Below are positions 11,035 to 22,935 of a stretch of DNA of 62,653 bases, in pieces. The stretch's first letter is position 1, and every line of letters begins with the position of its first letter. Below the pieces are notes generated by a model, which worked only from the letters and a program-made list of their open reading frames with translations, was not told the DNA's origin and ran no database searches. The translations under genes were made by a program, and so were the position numbers. This DNA is from Polytrichum commune (Eukaryota; Streptophyta; Polytrichopsida; Polytrichales; Polytrichaceae). Location: NCBI GenBank assembly GCA_950295325.1, contig OX485808.1, forward strand, positions 42,740,527 to 42,803,179. The letters are read 5' to 3'.

Positions 11035-14000
11035 TTATTATAGTTTCTAGGTAGTAGAATAGGTCATTACATTTTCACCTTCCCCATGAATGAGTTTACA
11101 TAAACATTACAAATCTCTAGCCTCATGTAGGATTTCACTTCCCAACACCCACCATTGGTGGTGCAATACATATCTACCCCTATAGGTAGATACTATATAT
11201 ATATATACAGACACACAAACCTATAGGGGTAGGCCTTTGATATTTAGATATATTAAGAAACTTATGATTTTTGCTAAATTCAACTATGTATCATGCAGAG
11301 TAACTCAACACTTTGACTATGATTTAGGTGTTAATTAGGTGTTGAACCCCGGGGGGTTTATCCAAGCATTAATGTTTTCACTCTCCTTGGTGGTAGGTGT
11401 TGTGAATATGTACTCCCTCGTACATGTTGATAATACATATAACAATCAAAGTTACCTTATAGGGTATTACTCAAACCCAACATTGAACCTCAAACCAACA
11501 CTATGAACCTCAGTCAAACATTTTGGGGCTCTAGATTATATGACCCGCAATACATAGTGCAATATGTTCAAACTTGTTGATGCAACATGACAATTCATGA
11601 AGGCTATTCTAAATTATAGTGAACTTCCCAAGAAGTCAACAATGTCCAAAAATCCCAAGTCTTTTGGTTGATTCACCTACTCACAAATGTTGTGTATATT
11701 TGTAGATTATGTCAAAAAGAAGAAGAAAAGAATTGATGTGCCCAAGAGAAATTTTTGAAGGCCATATACTAGTGCCACCATTTTCCCTTGAAGCAAATTT
11801 AACATTATGTAAGGCTACCAAAAGGCTATTTTGATGTTTAAATGTCCTTAAAATTGTGTGAATCTCCCTATTTACTCCTTGCAATACATGGACCCTTGGG
11901 ATCAATGACAAATTTGGTTGAAGATATAGAGTTTACTAAAAGAATGAAAGTAAGCATCCAAATATCTTATCACTACATAGCCTCCCAAAAAATTACAGTG
12001 AGTGGAAATGAAATTTTATAAATTCCAATCATAGGTAACTTCCTAAAATTGTCATGAGAACTTGGTTAAATTTTAAATGGACGTAATCTCATCATTCATC
12101 CATAGTAACAAAGTCTTGCTAAAATATTTGTCTTAATAATGGCCACTACTATCACTTGCATTGTTATATTATAGTCTTCCACATGCCAACACTTGGAAGG
12201 TTGAATGCATTACTACATATTCCTAACTTTGTGGTTATCCAACCAATAGCATCACATTTTTTTATTCATTGTAAGGAAATGAAAATTAGCTAATGAGTTT
12301 GAAGCAAAATTTGGAATGTTTTGGGCAGAATGAGTTCAGGGTTGACATACCATATGTATTTTACTACCAGTGCACACTAAATCACGTACATAGGAAAATG
12401 GGAAACCACATGATTCACATAGTGTCATGTAGTTGTCATAACTCTCATAACAAGAATGAGAAAGCTCTCTGCTTGTAAGGTTACTAATATGGGCAACATT
12501 GTCCCAACCCTTCACACTTGACACATCTTCTTAATTGGTCGCCCCAACTTTCCATAAATGCAGAGAATGGTGTGATGAGAAATTGCCACCACCACCAATT
12601 ATCCGTTTGTATATTAGAACTGCAGACTATTGTGCCAAGATTGCCACTCGATCCACTTAATGATCTATATAATTGGGAGAAAGCCTTATCATCATATTAT
12701 TATCACCACTTTGACAATTAGTAGGATGTTCGTACAAGCTCCGAATTTTATGAGGAAAATAGCTAGGGGCATAATTTGGATTTAGTAATTATCTCACACA
12801 AATCTTGTGTTTAAAATTATAGAAGAGGATTGCTTTCCTAATAGAGTTGCAAGGCTCATCCCATTGAATTCCACAAATTATTCTCAATCTACCTTTGCGT
12901 GATGTGTCTCACCGCTTTGCCACAATACTGCCAACATCCTTACTTATTGGCCCAAAGTGATAAGTGGATGATGACAGTGAGTTGGAGTATTATGCACTCT
13001 AACCTCCCTAATATCACACATGTGGCAATCAAAATGCATGTGATATTGAGGAGGTATGTAGTATTAACATGGATGTGTGATGACAAATAATTAGTGTAGC
13101 ATGTGATATTATGGAATAACACAAATCCAACATTGCAATAATCATAATAATCATAGTGATGAAAACATGATGTGTGCGAGCATGTGGTTTGAATTCTTTG
13201 GTGGATTACTTTGATGTCAAAACCCATCACATATGGGAGGAAAATATGACAACAAGGAGGGATATTTGAACTGAGAACATCCATTCCATAGGGTTCCAAA
13301 ATATAATAAGAGAGCGACATTAAGGAGGGCGATATTACAGAGGTTTGGGTGTATCGGGCTTATGAAGACTTGAAACTCTACATGGGAAAGCATATTTATA
13401 CATATCATACAGACTCAATCTTTTCTATGGAAAAATACCTTTAGAAAGGTCGAGTCCTTTGTAGTGTGCAATAAAAGACAAGACACAAAATAATGACAAA
13501 CACATGCAATGACAATCGAATCCCCCACCCCTTTACAATAAATAAACATTATTTTAAGTTCTTCACAAAGTCCACCAAACAACTTAGGAGTTTGGTGACT
13601 CTTTGAAGGACTTTCATTTTATGGATCCCATTTTGTGACACCCACATTTGAGATTGGATGAACAATTTCTCTCATTGCATTTATGGAGTTCCCAAAATCT
13701 AATTTTGAGCACAACTTCATTTTTTCATCATCTAGGATTAGTAAAGAACCTTGCTTTAGGATAGGCGGTCCTCCTTTCCACATGGGTGGAACCCACCGCT
13801 GAGTTTGAAGCCTTCCTTTGCATGATCCCTCTCTATTGGGCAAGTTTTGAGCTTAAAATGGGAACTATCCATAGGATATTGAAACATGGGAGATGGTCTA
13901 TTTCAAGGGGGGAAATGGTCTTGTTAGCCTCTTGGGTTGTTAGATTATGACATCTGAGGCATGGATGTACAAGAAACATGTTTCATCCCCCCACTGACAA

Positions 14001-15102
14001 AAGTTCTTTAACCAATCAAACTCACATGGATAATGAGCGGACTTTGTGTGATCCACTAGATGGCAACAACTCGATAGTTGAGCACCTTCACAAAGTGTCA
14101 TGCCAAAACATGCAAACCACAATAGGCTAGCCACTTTGCTTTGGGACTGTGTCAACTATCCCCATATTTCTAACCATGTACTATGCAAAGATTTTTCTAA
14201 AACCAAAGAGTGTCCAATTTGTTAAACCAAACAATCAATGTGAACCCAACTTCTCTCTGGCTAGTTCAATATTCTTAGCCGTTTTTACATGAACATTAAA
14301 TCCAATTTACCAAAATGAACATCATTGATGTTCATGCAAAGTTTGCGGTGGAGTGGCAACCATTTTTTGGAGTCCACACCCTCACATGAGCTCCTAACAC
14401 AACAAAAATATGACCATTTCCCACTTTGACCATTTCTTTTCCACCTTCTAATCATCTCCAAATATCATGGCTCATGTCTCTCTGGGTAGATATTCATGTT
14501 GGGCTTGATGTTTATATTTATTTTGATTGCGGATGAATGCATTAGGTGGGGCTAATGTAGAGACGATATCATCCATCAATCCAAAATGGGTTGCTTGGGA
14601 AGTGAGGGGTTAGGGGTGATGGTGAAGTGAACGAGCCCACCTCCTGAAAGGAAGGCAACCTCCCCCTAACATGCATCATGAAATACCATGATCATTGCAG
14701 GGCTAACATGCTCACATTCACATTGGTATAAATACATAGGAGTTTTTTTTTGTTTTTTTTCATTCCCTCTTTGATGGTGAGATGAGTTGAGGTTGGAGAT
14801 GAAATGAGATGAAAAGTGGTTGATATTGAAAATAGTGGAGACAGTGCTACAGTGAGGAGGATTGAGTTTAGATTGAGGTTATGAAGATGTTAGTTGAGAT
14901 TGAGATTGGAGTTGGATTGAAGTTGAGGTAGCTCAAGAAGATTAAGAAGATTGAAAAGATTGAAAAGATCACTATAATGGTCGAGATCAAGGTTGAAGAA
15001 TGTACTAATACTTTGACTATCCAAACATGTTCGGATCATTGATTGGGGACATCTTTGGGCATAGTCGGTTGAGATTCTAGTGTTTGCAAGTCCAACCAAT
15101 TA

Positions 15103-15429
15103 CATGTTGACATCCTCCGGTTTTCCTTTATTAATTTGGGGTATATTCTATAAATTCCTCTACAACGATCAGTAATTTTCTTGCAGTCTTAAACTTCAAC
15201 CGGTTATTTCTCAAACTCAACCGGTTCATTTGTAACTAACTGCCAGTTCTCCCTGATCATTGGTTCGGATCTATGTCTTGGAAGAACCGGCGGTTAGTTA
15301 CAAATGAACCGGTTGAATATGAGAAATAACCGGTTGAAGTTGGAGACTTCATGAAAATCATTGGTCATTTTATAGGAATCTATAGAATATACCTCAAATG
15401 AATAAAGCAAACCAGAAAATGTCAACATG
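15103..15429. repeat. Long imperfect hairpin, ~141-bp arms and 44-base loop
   Basis: Arm 15103-15244 and arm 15289-15429 are inverted copies at roughly 80% identity, starting CATGTTGACAT on one side and ending GTCAACATG on the other. Each arm holds two AACCGGTT palindromes. The hairpin lies in a 537-bp segment (15106-15642) absent from R1 copy 2. A transcript would fold into a long imperfect duplex, as young microRNA or siRNA loci and foldback elements do. Transcription is unknown. Confidence 0.8.
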
Positions 15430-16572
15430 AAACTGGCTAGATTTAGAATCACTAGGGTCTTGACTGACTATGCCCAAAAACTTCCGGGGCACTGGTTGGG
15501 ATTCTCCTCCTATTGAAAACCTTAAATGAAGGAATTGAATGAGCACAAAGTATATCAAAGTGGTGAAGGGTCTTAGCACAAAGAAGGCTTAGGTCAAAGA
15601 TCTTTGGTTCATATTTAAATTTGTAATTCTCTTTATGCTAATCATGCTTTGAACCACACAACATGATGTTGCTTATGATGATGTTGTGAATGGTTTTGAT
15701 AAGAAGTGATGTGTCAAAGGCCTTACTGCCTCTAGGAGTGTTATGTGGAAGTTTAGAGCCAATACGGGTATTATTACTTGATGCCCTGTGGGTCAATGGG
15801 TGGTTCTTTTTTCACAATGATTTGCTTTAGGTTACCTTTTGCAATCAAATCTTTTCAATTTGCACCCAAAATAAATTTAAAAACTTTGAGCCACACTTTA
15901 CTCGTAGTTGAAATTTAGCAGTTCCAATATAGTTCAAGGTTCATTTGTGCATGGTTTCGGAAAATCCTAAAGGCGCCAAGTTTGTCTAGGCAACGTATTA
16001 CAATAATCATTATAGTTTGGGTAAGGTAAAAAATATACATGGACAATGTTGCTTATAAATAAATAAAAATTGAATGCTCATGTTTCACACTCTTTATTGC
16101 ACAAATATCCATATCTTAACATAAACTCACTCTACCAATATTTTTATCATTTATTGGATTAACATTATTCTTATTAATGTTCGCATTAACATATAGCAAA
16201 TCCGAATTTGAGAAGCTATAAGGTAGATGAGTCTTAAATGGTGATTATTTTGTCCAACTAACTCACTTTCCATAGGATATTAAATACATGATTAGGAGAA
16301 GATAGTTAGCAAATTAAATTGAGGACATACCCACTTTCTTCATTTCTTTTAGATCCTAGGAATATCCTATTCATTATCAAAGTGAAGAGTCTCATACTCG
16401 TTAAATGGTCATACATGTTCCCTAGTTTTGTTGACTTTTAATTCTCAAATATATATAGTAGAATGACCAAGAAATCCAATCTCTTCTTAATTCTTTAAAA
16501 TTCACATTTCATAATATCAATGAGACTTTTCATGCTAAAAAGTGGCACTCTTTCCATCTCTTGGGGAAGAAA

Positions 16573-16955
16573 CTACATTAAATATGATGTTTAGTGTCAC
16601 CAATTCTAATTGTGTGCTCAATACTAATAGTAAACCGTAGTATAGTGTCACCAACACTAACTGTTAACTCAACATTATTTGTCATTCCCTGTAATCTTTT
16701 TGGGGGATTATAGATTTACAGTGTTGTGATTATCGTTGCTTGCCAAGTAGTTTTTCATCCTAATTTCAAATTTCAATCATCCGTGACGATATTTCACCAC
16801 AAGTTGTTGACTAGAGAGGGTAGGCTTGGCCAATGGATGAACTCATCCATCATCCATGACAATATTTCTTCACTTATTCATAAGAAGTGTCATCCGAAAA
16901 GCTTCCATAATGAAATAAATATACCATATGAAACTAAATATCATATTTACTGTAG
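16573..16955. mobile_element. MITE family M1, copy A
   Basis: Inverted ends CATTAAATATGATGTTTAGT and CAGTAAATATGATATTTAGT are each flanked by TA, as in Tc1/mariner-type MITEs. The interior matches copies at 42508-42883 (inverted) and 49974-50371. No coding capacity. Confidence 0.7.
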
Positions 16956-16989
16956 ATTACCTACATCTCAAGGATTTTTTAAAATATAA

Positions 16990-17345
16990 ATGTGAATTGT
17001 ACATGAGGCAATCATTGACATCATCCCAATACAAGATCTTTGTCACTTACTACATCTCAAATCACAGACTTGTCATCAAAACTGGACGGTGGTCCACTAT
17101 CCCTTTCTCTAGAGATAATAGATTATTTCACTCTTGCTCTTATAATATGAGGCACACTTTATACTGGAGTGTCCCTATACAACAGATAAGTTTAAATCAC
17201 TATTTGAGAAGTTGTTATTAGGGAACCTCAAGTATTTCTTTCAATTAGACCAACAAGTTAATATTAGCCCCTATCTCACGGAGGCCACTGCACTCTGCCG
17301 TTGTAGGGATATTAACCAGTTTGATGCCACCTTGTAGGTTTTAGT
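16990..17345 (+). pseudogene. Relic of a retroelement polymerase C-terminal (zinc-binding) region
   Basis: Short frames show KTGRWSTIPFSRDNRLFHSC and, after frameshifts, a piece containing KYFFQLDQQV and ALCRCRDINQFD. The pattern 'GRW..IP...RLCxxC...H...CP' is what I recall for the zinc-binding tail of some non-LTR retroelement polyproteins. A related relic lies at 43390-43570. Several frameshifts make it non-functional. The family assignment is tentative. Confidence 0.35.
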
Positions 17346-18074
17346 CCCATTAGCCTTTCGGCTTCCTAGACTCTAACATCAATTTCATTTCGTTTCTTTT
17401 TATTTGGAATGTGTCTTTAAGCCACACTAGATCACTTACCACTCAATATTTATGTCATATTAAGAAAAACAATTAGTGAATAAGGATTGTCTTCCTTAAC
17501 CACATGGATCCAAGTTGTACATATTTAGAAGATCCATGCAATTATAAATAATTATGGTAAAAAAATCACTTAATTGAAGTGCGCTAGTTCATATAAAACC
17601 CCGACCCTATAAACCAAAAACAACAACCTCCTCTTATTACAATCTTGATGAAATTAAGATTGTTTTAAACAATTAAGGCTTTATTCTTTATGACATGGTT
17701 GATTTTTTATATGAAAATAATAGAATGATGGATCTCATAGATTCCACATGGCAAGGATAAATCCTTTAAAATCAAAAGTAGTGAGAGCAAGCTCCTCATG
17801 AGAAATGTTGGTAATTTTTGCATTTTTTGGGGAAAGAGTCATGTGGTGGCGGGAGGAGGATCATAAAGTGCTACTCAAATAACAATACTAAAAGAAAAGG
17901 TGGCAAGTGCCAACCACCCATGCGAGGTATCGAGAGGCTTGTACTACATCGAGGATTTACTATTGGCTTTAAAATAGCATGGAGCCTTGGAGCATGCGCC
18001 CCGAGGTAGATCACATGTGTCCAAGGCTGGACCTCGCCTCGGGCACGCCTCCTTCACTGCTCGGATGCAGTGTA
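17346..18074. other. No gene recognised
   Basis: A+T-rich sequence without a convincing open frame. A short G+C-richer patch at about 17990-18060 precedes the hAT-like end at 18075. Confidence 0.3.
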
Positions 18075-18443
18075 TATGTTTGACAAAGTTTTTGCAAGTT
18101 TTCTCTTTTGACACGCAAAAACTTGCACAAAAAAAAATGCACGTCAATTGACACGCACAATCTAGAAATTGACACGTACTGTGACTTGTGAAGAAAAAAA
18201 CCACACGTCAATTGACACACTAGAAATTGAAATGACACGTATTACTTGAGTACTATAAAGTGCAGCTCAAGTATCCGGAAAACATAACCCATAACAATAG
18301 GAGAACTTCCTACACTCACTCACATACTTAAGTTCAACTTTGCTCTTGCAATTTCCTTTGTAACCGGGAGCTAAGACGGTGATCGGAGAGCGAGACTAAC
18401 TAGGAACATGGCGAGGCAAATGTTTGTATCACCGTGGTGCTTG
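18075..18443 (+). mobile_element. Left end of a hAT-like element, cut by a solo LTR
   Basis: It begins TATGTTTGACAAAGTTTTTG and matches the left end of the element at 38817-39829. CACGTCAATTGACA-type subterminal repeats occur at about 18140 and 18205, and a TATA-like TACTATAAAG sits near 18250, so this may be the old transposase promoter. The solo LTR at 18449-19466 interrupts it. No coding sequence remains next to it. Confidence 0.55.
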
Positions 18444-18448
18444 CACAT

Positions 18449-19466
18449 TGTGAGGCCCAAACCTCCACCCTTATGCGTCTGAGTCCGGGTGAAGGCTTGC
18501 GACCCACATGTAACACCTAATACGTGCTACTCTCCTAGCTTTGGTCATACCCTTTGTTATGTCACATTCAACACACCAGTTTGTCTTACAGTGGGGCCAC
18601 AAGAATTAATAGGTGTATTTGTTTTCCTTATTTCCACCCGTCTCACATTCAAAACGCACCCTTCTACATTGTCCTTCAACTTATAGGAGTAAGCCTTACA
18701 CATTGCGGCTCACTCTTCACTACTCCCTCCCTAATTCCTAGTTTAACTCCCTCCTATCACCACATTGATGGAATCAGCCTAAGGGAACCCCCTATCAGTC
18801 TCGGCCGGGACCCATCAACTAATTCTTGGCTCAGTACCCCAGCCGGTAAACTACGTTGTCCACCTTCAAAGACTGCCCGTCAACGCCCGTCAGCTGGCAT
18901 TGTAGTCCTTCTGCCACCTTCAGCGGCTGTTGCTCACTACTGATGTGGCTGTTGAATCCCCCTGGCTGCAGCTCGGAGAGCTCCCTTCGCCCTGAATCTC
19001 AATCCTCCTGGCCGCAGCCCTCACATTTCGCATGAATCCTCCTGGCCGCAGCTCAGAGAGCTCCCTTCGCCCTGTAAAACCCACACACCCCCTTTCTTCG
19101 ATCCGAGGTTTAAGCACCTGATCTCTTTTCGAAAAGGGAGGCCCTCTCCCTCCCTTACCAGGAGCCCCTTCCTTTGTATTCCACCAACCTCAAAGCCCAA
19201 AACGAACATTAAAACTTGCCTAAGCTTTAAACCTACTTTAATTCCAACACCCACACGAGGTAACTCATCACCATAGTTAACCTCCACCATCCCACTTCCT
19301 AAACATAAATCCTAATGAATCCTTTTCCAATACTTAAACCAGTCTAGGTCCTAACACCAGAGTCTCACTCTTTTTATCTTTTTGAAGGATTGCACAACAT
19401 AAAAATCTAAGTACTAACACTCCCCTGAGGTTAAGGCCACATGTGGGCACTGTTTTTGGGTTCACA
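18449..19466 (-). mobile_element. Solo LTR, family L1 (1018 bp, minus orientation)
   Basis: The 5-bp duplication CACAT lies at 18444-18448 and 19467-19471. On the minus strand the LTR starts TGTGAACCC and ends GGGCCTCACA, next to the conserved 3' block CACCCGGACTCAGACGCATA. No internal retroelement sequence is attached, as expected after LTR-LTR recombination. Confidence 0.85.
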
Positions 19467-19738
19467 CACATCCTCCACTCCATATGAGTTTTTTCTTGCT
19501 TCCAACCAATGTGAGTTTCTCTTGCTTTCAACCAAAGTTGTTTTGAGCAATTCTTTTTGAATCGCAAAGCTCCCTTGTTGAAAGCTCTGAATCCCTTTAA
19601 GCTTTCTTGGAGCTGGAGAGGCTTCTTATTGCAAAAATGATGCAAAAGTGGCACGAAGATCAGCGCCTGCTTTTGGTTAGGATTGATTGTAGTGCACTTT
19701 GTTCCAGAGTGAATTGTTCTGTTGGGATAATTAACATG

Positions 19739-22021
19739 TGTGAGCCCAGTTCTATGCCCACATTTCAACTTAACTTAAAATCATATTCAAACATTAGAAT
19801 TAGCATTTAGTTGAGTTAGTTTAAAAGCTAGATAGGATTGTAGTGGCTTAAGTTTAGTTATAGTTGAATTTAAGTTGTGAGATCAATAGTAATTAAAAGG
19901 GAAAAACTGTACCAAAAAAAAATGAAGTCGTTTTAATTAGAGTTTGAGTGATGCCAGGCAAGAAGTGGCTTAGGCCAATGTTAATTGTTTGTTTAAGGTA
20001 AGAGTTATGTTTGCTTGAAGGGGGGGCTCCTCCCAAGAGTGGATGAGGGCTGGGTTTTCGGATCCCGAAGGGGGGCCCCTGGAATGCTCGGAGCAGGGGC
20101 CGCATTTGCTCTCTCTTGACGGCGAAGTGTTGCGGCAGTAGGAGGGCGGAAGGAGCTCTCTTCCTCTTCCTGGGAACAGTGGTGGGAGGCTGCCGAGAAG
20201 CATTTTGGCTACAGGTCGGGAGAAAAACGTTGTTCGGTGACGAGAGGCAGTAGTCAATAGGCGACAACTCGGAGGGAGTTGCTGGCTCTGTCATCAGCAG
20301 AATCCTTCCCATTTTGGCAATGGGATCAGTAGCTTTCCAGGAGAAACGGCTGAGTGGAGCGAGGATCGCTGCTCAGATGCCCAAGTAAGTGAGCAAGCGG
20401 ATGTTCCGCGTACCAGGAGGAGGCCGCAAGGGAAACTACCATCTTTAGTTCCAGGTTGGTTGTGAATTGTTTGACGGCATAAAAATAAAAACTGCAATCA
20501 GGAGGGGTGCGAGTGTGAAGAAATCAGGGCGAAGGAAGTCAACCAGGAAGAGACCTGTTGATAGCTGCGCAATGTGGTAGTGTATCCTCCGAATCAGGAC
20601 GAGGAATTGGTTGTGCTGGTACTGGTGTATTGGGGGATTGGGTTGGAATGAGCAGGCATTTTTTTCCTCATCCGTTGTCGTTAAAGAGCGAATGCAGGAG
20701 TGGTGACAATGGTGTTTTGAAGCACTGACGGCAGGTTGGTAAGGAAGTCAGAGGGTGAATTGTCGTCACATGCCACAGACAGCTGAGTGCATGTCGCCAG
20801 GCAGAGACTCGTAAGTGCAGACTATTTCTGGGTACGAGGAAAAGGGCGGACGACTGCAAGGAATTGGATTTAACTAGCCGACTCTGCACAGGAGGATCAG
20901 AGTATAAGGAGGAGGCTACCGGGCTGAATTCAACGCCGAAGCTGCTGGCTTATTACTGCCGACATTCAAAGTGGAAGGTGGTTGATTGGCCTTACGGCCA
21001 AGAGGGGGGGATGAGAGGCATTGTAGATGTTTATCCCAGGGCTGAGAGGCCTCGTCCTCAGTGAGCAGGGTCACTTGCACATCATGATCCAGCCACGGGG
21101 AGGTCACTTCATTGTCAAGTTGACACCACGTGCAGACAAAGTTTGCTACCCCTATATTACATGCCATATATAATTTTAAAATTTATGATATTTTTCCTAC
21201 ATATACATAATCATTGATAGTATCTTTTGAGTATTTTTTCGAAATTTTTAGTCATCTTTATTTTTTTAAATAAATGTTTTAGTTCAATTCTGTGTCATTC
21301 TAGTTAGAAATGGTATGTTTTATGAAAAAAAAAAAATCATCAAATTTAGTTACCACTTTTACCTATATCATAGGTACTGTGTATATCTACTCTTGAAAAA
21401 AAATTGATAAAATTTTGACCCATTTGGTGGTGCAACTTACCAAAAGAAGATTTTTTTTGGTCGCACGTGGTGTTCAACTTGACAATGGAGTGATCTACCC
21501 GTGGATCCAGCCCCGAGAGCTAGAGTGTAAGGATGCGGCATCTTAAGCTGTCTAGGTGGTGATGGAGGCCTTCGAACCACACAGGGATTAAGGGGATCCA
21601 GGGGAGTTGAGAACATAGTAGGATTTAGTTTTGATAGGTGTGATAGTAGATGGTAGGAGAGTTACTTTGAAGGTGTGAATTGATTGATTGATTTGTAGTG
21701 GAAGGAGTGGTTGAACCTACCATTTAGCTAGGTGTTGGTTTCAACCCACACTTAGAATAGTTTATTAGGGTGGGGTTTAGGGTTTAAGTGTGGTGTGGGA
21801 GAATTTGATGAGTGATTGTGTGACAATGAACAAAGAGGAATCGAGTATTTTTAAATACTTGAGGCATGGTGTTCTTTAAATAAAAGTTGGGTGTTTGAGA
21901 TTTACATTGTGGGAGCATTGGGTGCCAAGTCCCAAGGGCTGAGTGGTGTTAATCAAGTGCATGTGAGCCTTAGGCTTCCACCCGGACTACGACGCATAAG
22001 GGTGGAGGTTTAGGGCTGACA
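19739..22021 (+). mobile_element. LTR of family L1 (plus orientation), no clear target duplication
   Basis: It starts TGTGAGCCCAGTTCTATGCC and ends GGAGGTTTAGGGCTGACA after the block CACCCGGACTACGACGCATA. Its 2283 bp include a 410-bp element at 21094-21503 that inserted later. The flanks ACATG and ACCTA do not match, so it may be a rearranged or recombinant LTR. Open frames within the G+C-rich middle (about 19970-20500, both strands) look compositional. Confidence 0.65.
21094..21503. mobile_element. Small non-autonomous hAT-type element
   Basis: The 8-bp duplication GATCCAGC flanks it at 21086-21093 and 21504-21511. Inverted ends are CACGGGGAGGTCACTTCATT and CACGGGTAGATCACTCCATT, and the similarity continues through TGTCAAGTTGA and CACCACGTGC. 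The interior is A+T-rich with no open frame. An 8-bp duplication fits the hAT superfamily. Confidence 0.8.
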
Positions 22022-22935
22022 ACCTATAATTATGAAGTTGTGATTGTGTGGTTGCTTTCCACTTCCCCTGCCTCTCTAGAAACACCTGGAACCAATTAAT
22101 TCCCAACGATAATCAGTATTCCTTCTTGTAACAACCTTTTGTTGGCCAGCCCACTAGAAGTGTTTCTATATTTCACAATTCCAGTTCAGAGACCTAGATC
22201 AAACCTCACCAATTGAACAACTTTTTATTCTTTTTCTTTACCACTAAAGGATATAATATGCTTCAAGAGGATATCGGTTGATATTAATTGTTCAGCAGAT
22301 AGGTAGATAGATAAATAGATACATTCAACTAGAATCAAGCAAAGGGAGGAGCATACATAATTGTGAGCCTCAGAGCCTCCGTACTGAAGTGCAAGAGAGT
22401 CACCCATGTTGATCACCTTTGAGAGTTTCTGTCCGTTGCTTTTGGCGGTAGAGATAGCAAAGTCTGGCTGCAGATTCATAAGCAAAAAGTGGAGAAAGAC
22501 GCCTAAATTCAAGGCTCTTGACTTCTTTTCTGTATGTCGTGCATTTCTCTCTAATCGCATTGCATAGGTGGAAAGGCATATGTATTGAAGCATGAAAGGC
22601 TAGTTTTTCCTCTTCAGTGTTGTAAATGGTTTGGTGGAGCTTCTCTGTAAATTCCACTTTGAATTGCGTAGTCTTTGTGATTGTGAATAAAGTTAATCAT
22701 TATTATTTTAATTTGTCTTTGTGATTCTACATACTCAAGGGCGTCACCAACATCACATTCAAATTAGATTGTTCGGGATTCTATTCATGATGTAAAGCCT
22801 TTGTGAAGTTGGAAACAAATTTTAGGGGAATTTTCACTGACTTATTATTGGATAAAAATGAAATTTGAATGTTGTTTGTTGATGAGTATATTAAATTTAT
22901 ATGATTAGAATTGAATTATTTTACAGACATAACAT
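22022..22935. other. No gene recognised; possible 5' flank of the hAT transposase
   Basis: A+T-rich DNA. Just before the transposase ATG, TTATTTTACAG at about 22915-22925 resembles an intron acceptor, so the transposase may have had a 5' UTR intron. No inverted terminal repeat was found. Confidence 0.35.

Larger units (their letters stand above)
8581..16308 (+). repeat. R1 repeat, copy 1 (carries a Tigger insertion and a hairpin segment)
   Basis: From GTACGCGACCACC at 8581 to GATAGTTAG at 16308 this sequence runs parallel to about 26800-32683 at high nucleotide identity. After subtracting the transposon at 8888-10706 and the 537-bp segment at 15106-15642, about 5.4 kb are shared. No transposase, reverse transcriptase or other long open frame occurs in either copy. 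It may be a non-autonomous element or a segmental duplication. The two copies have the same orientation and start about 18 kb apart. Confidence 0.85.
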
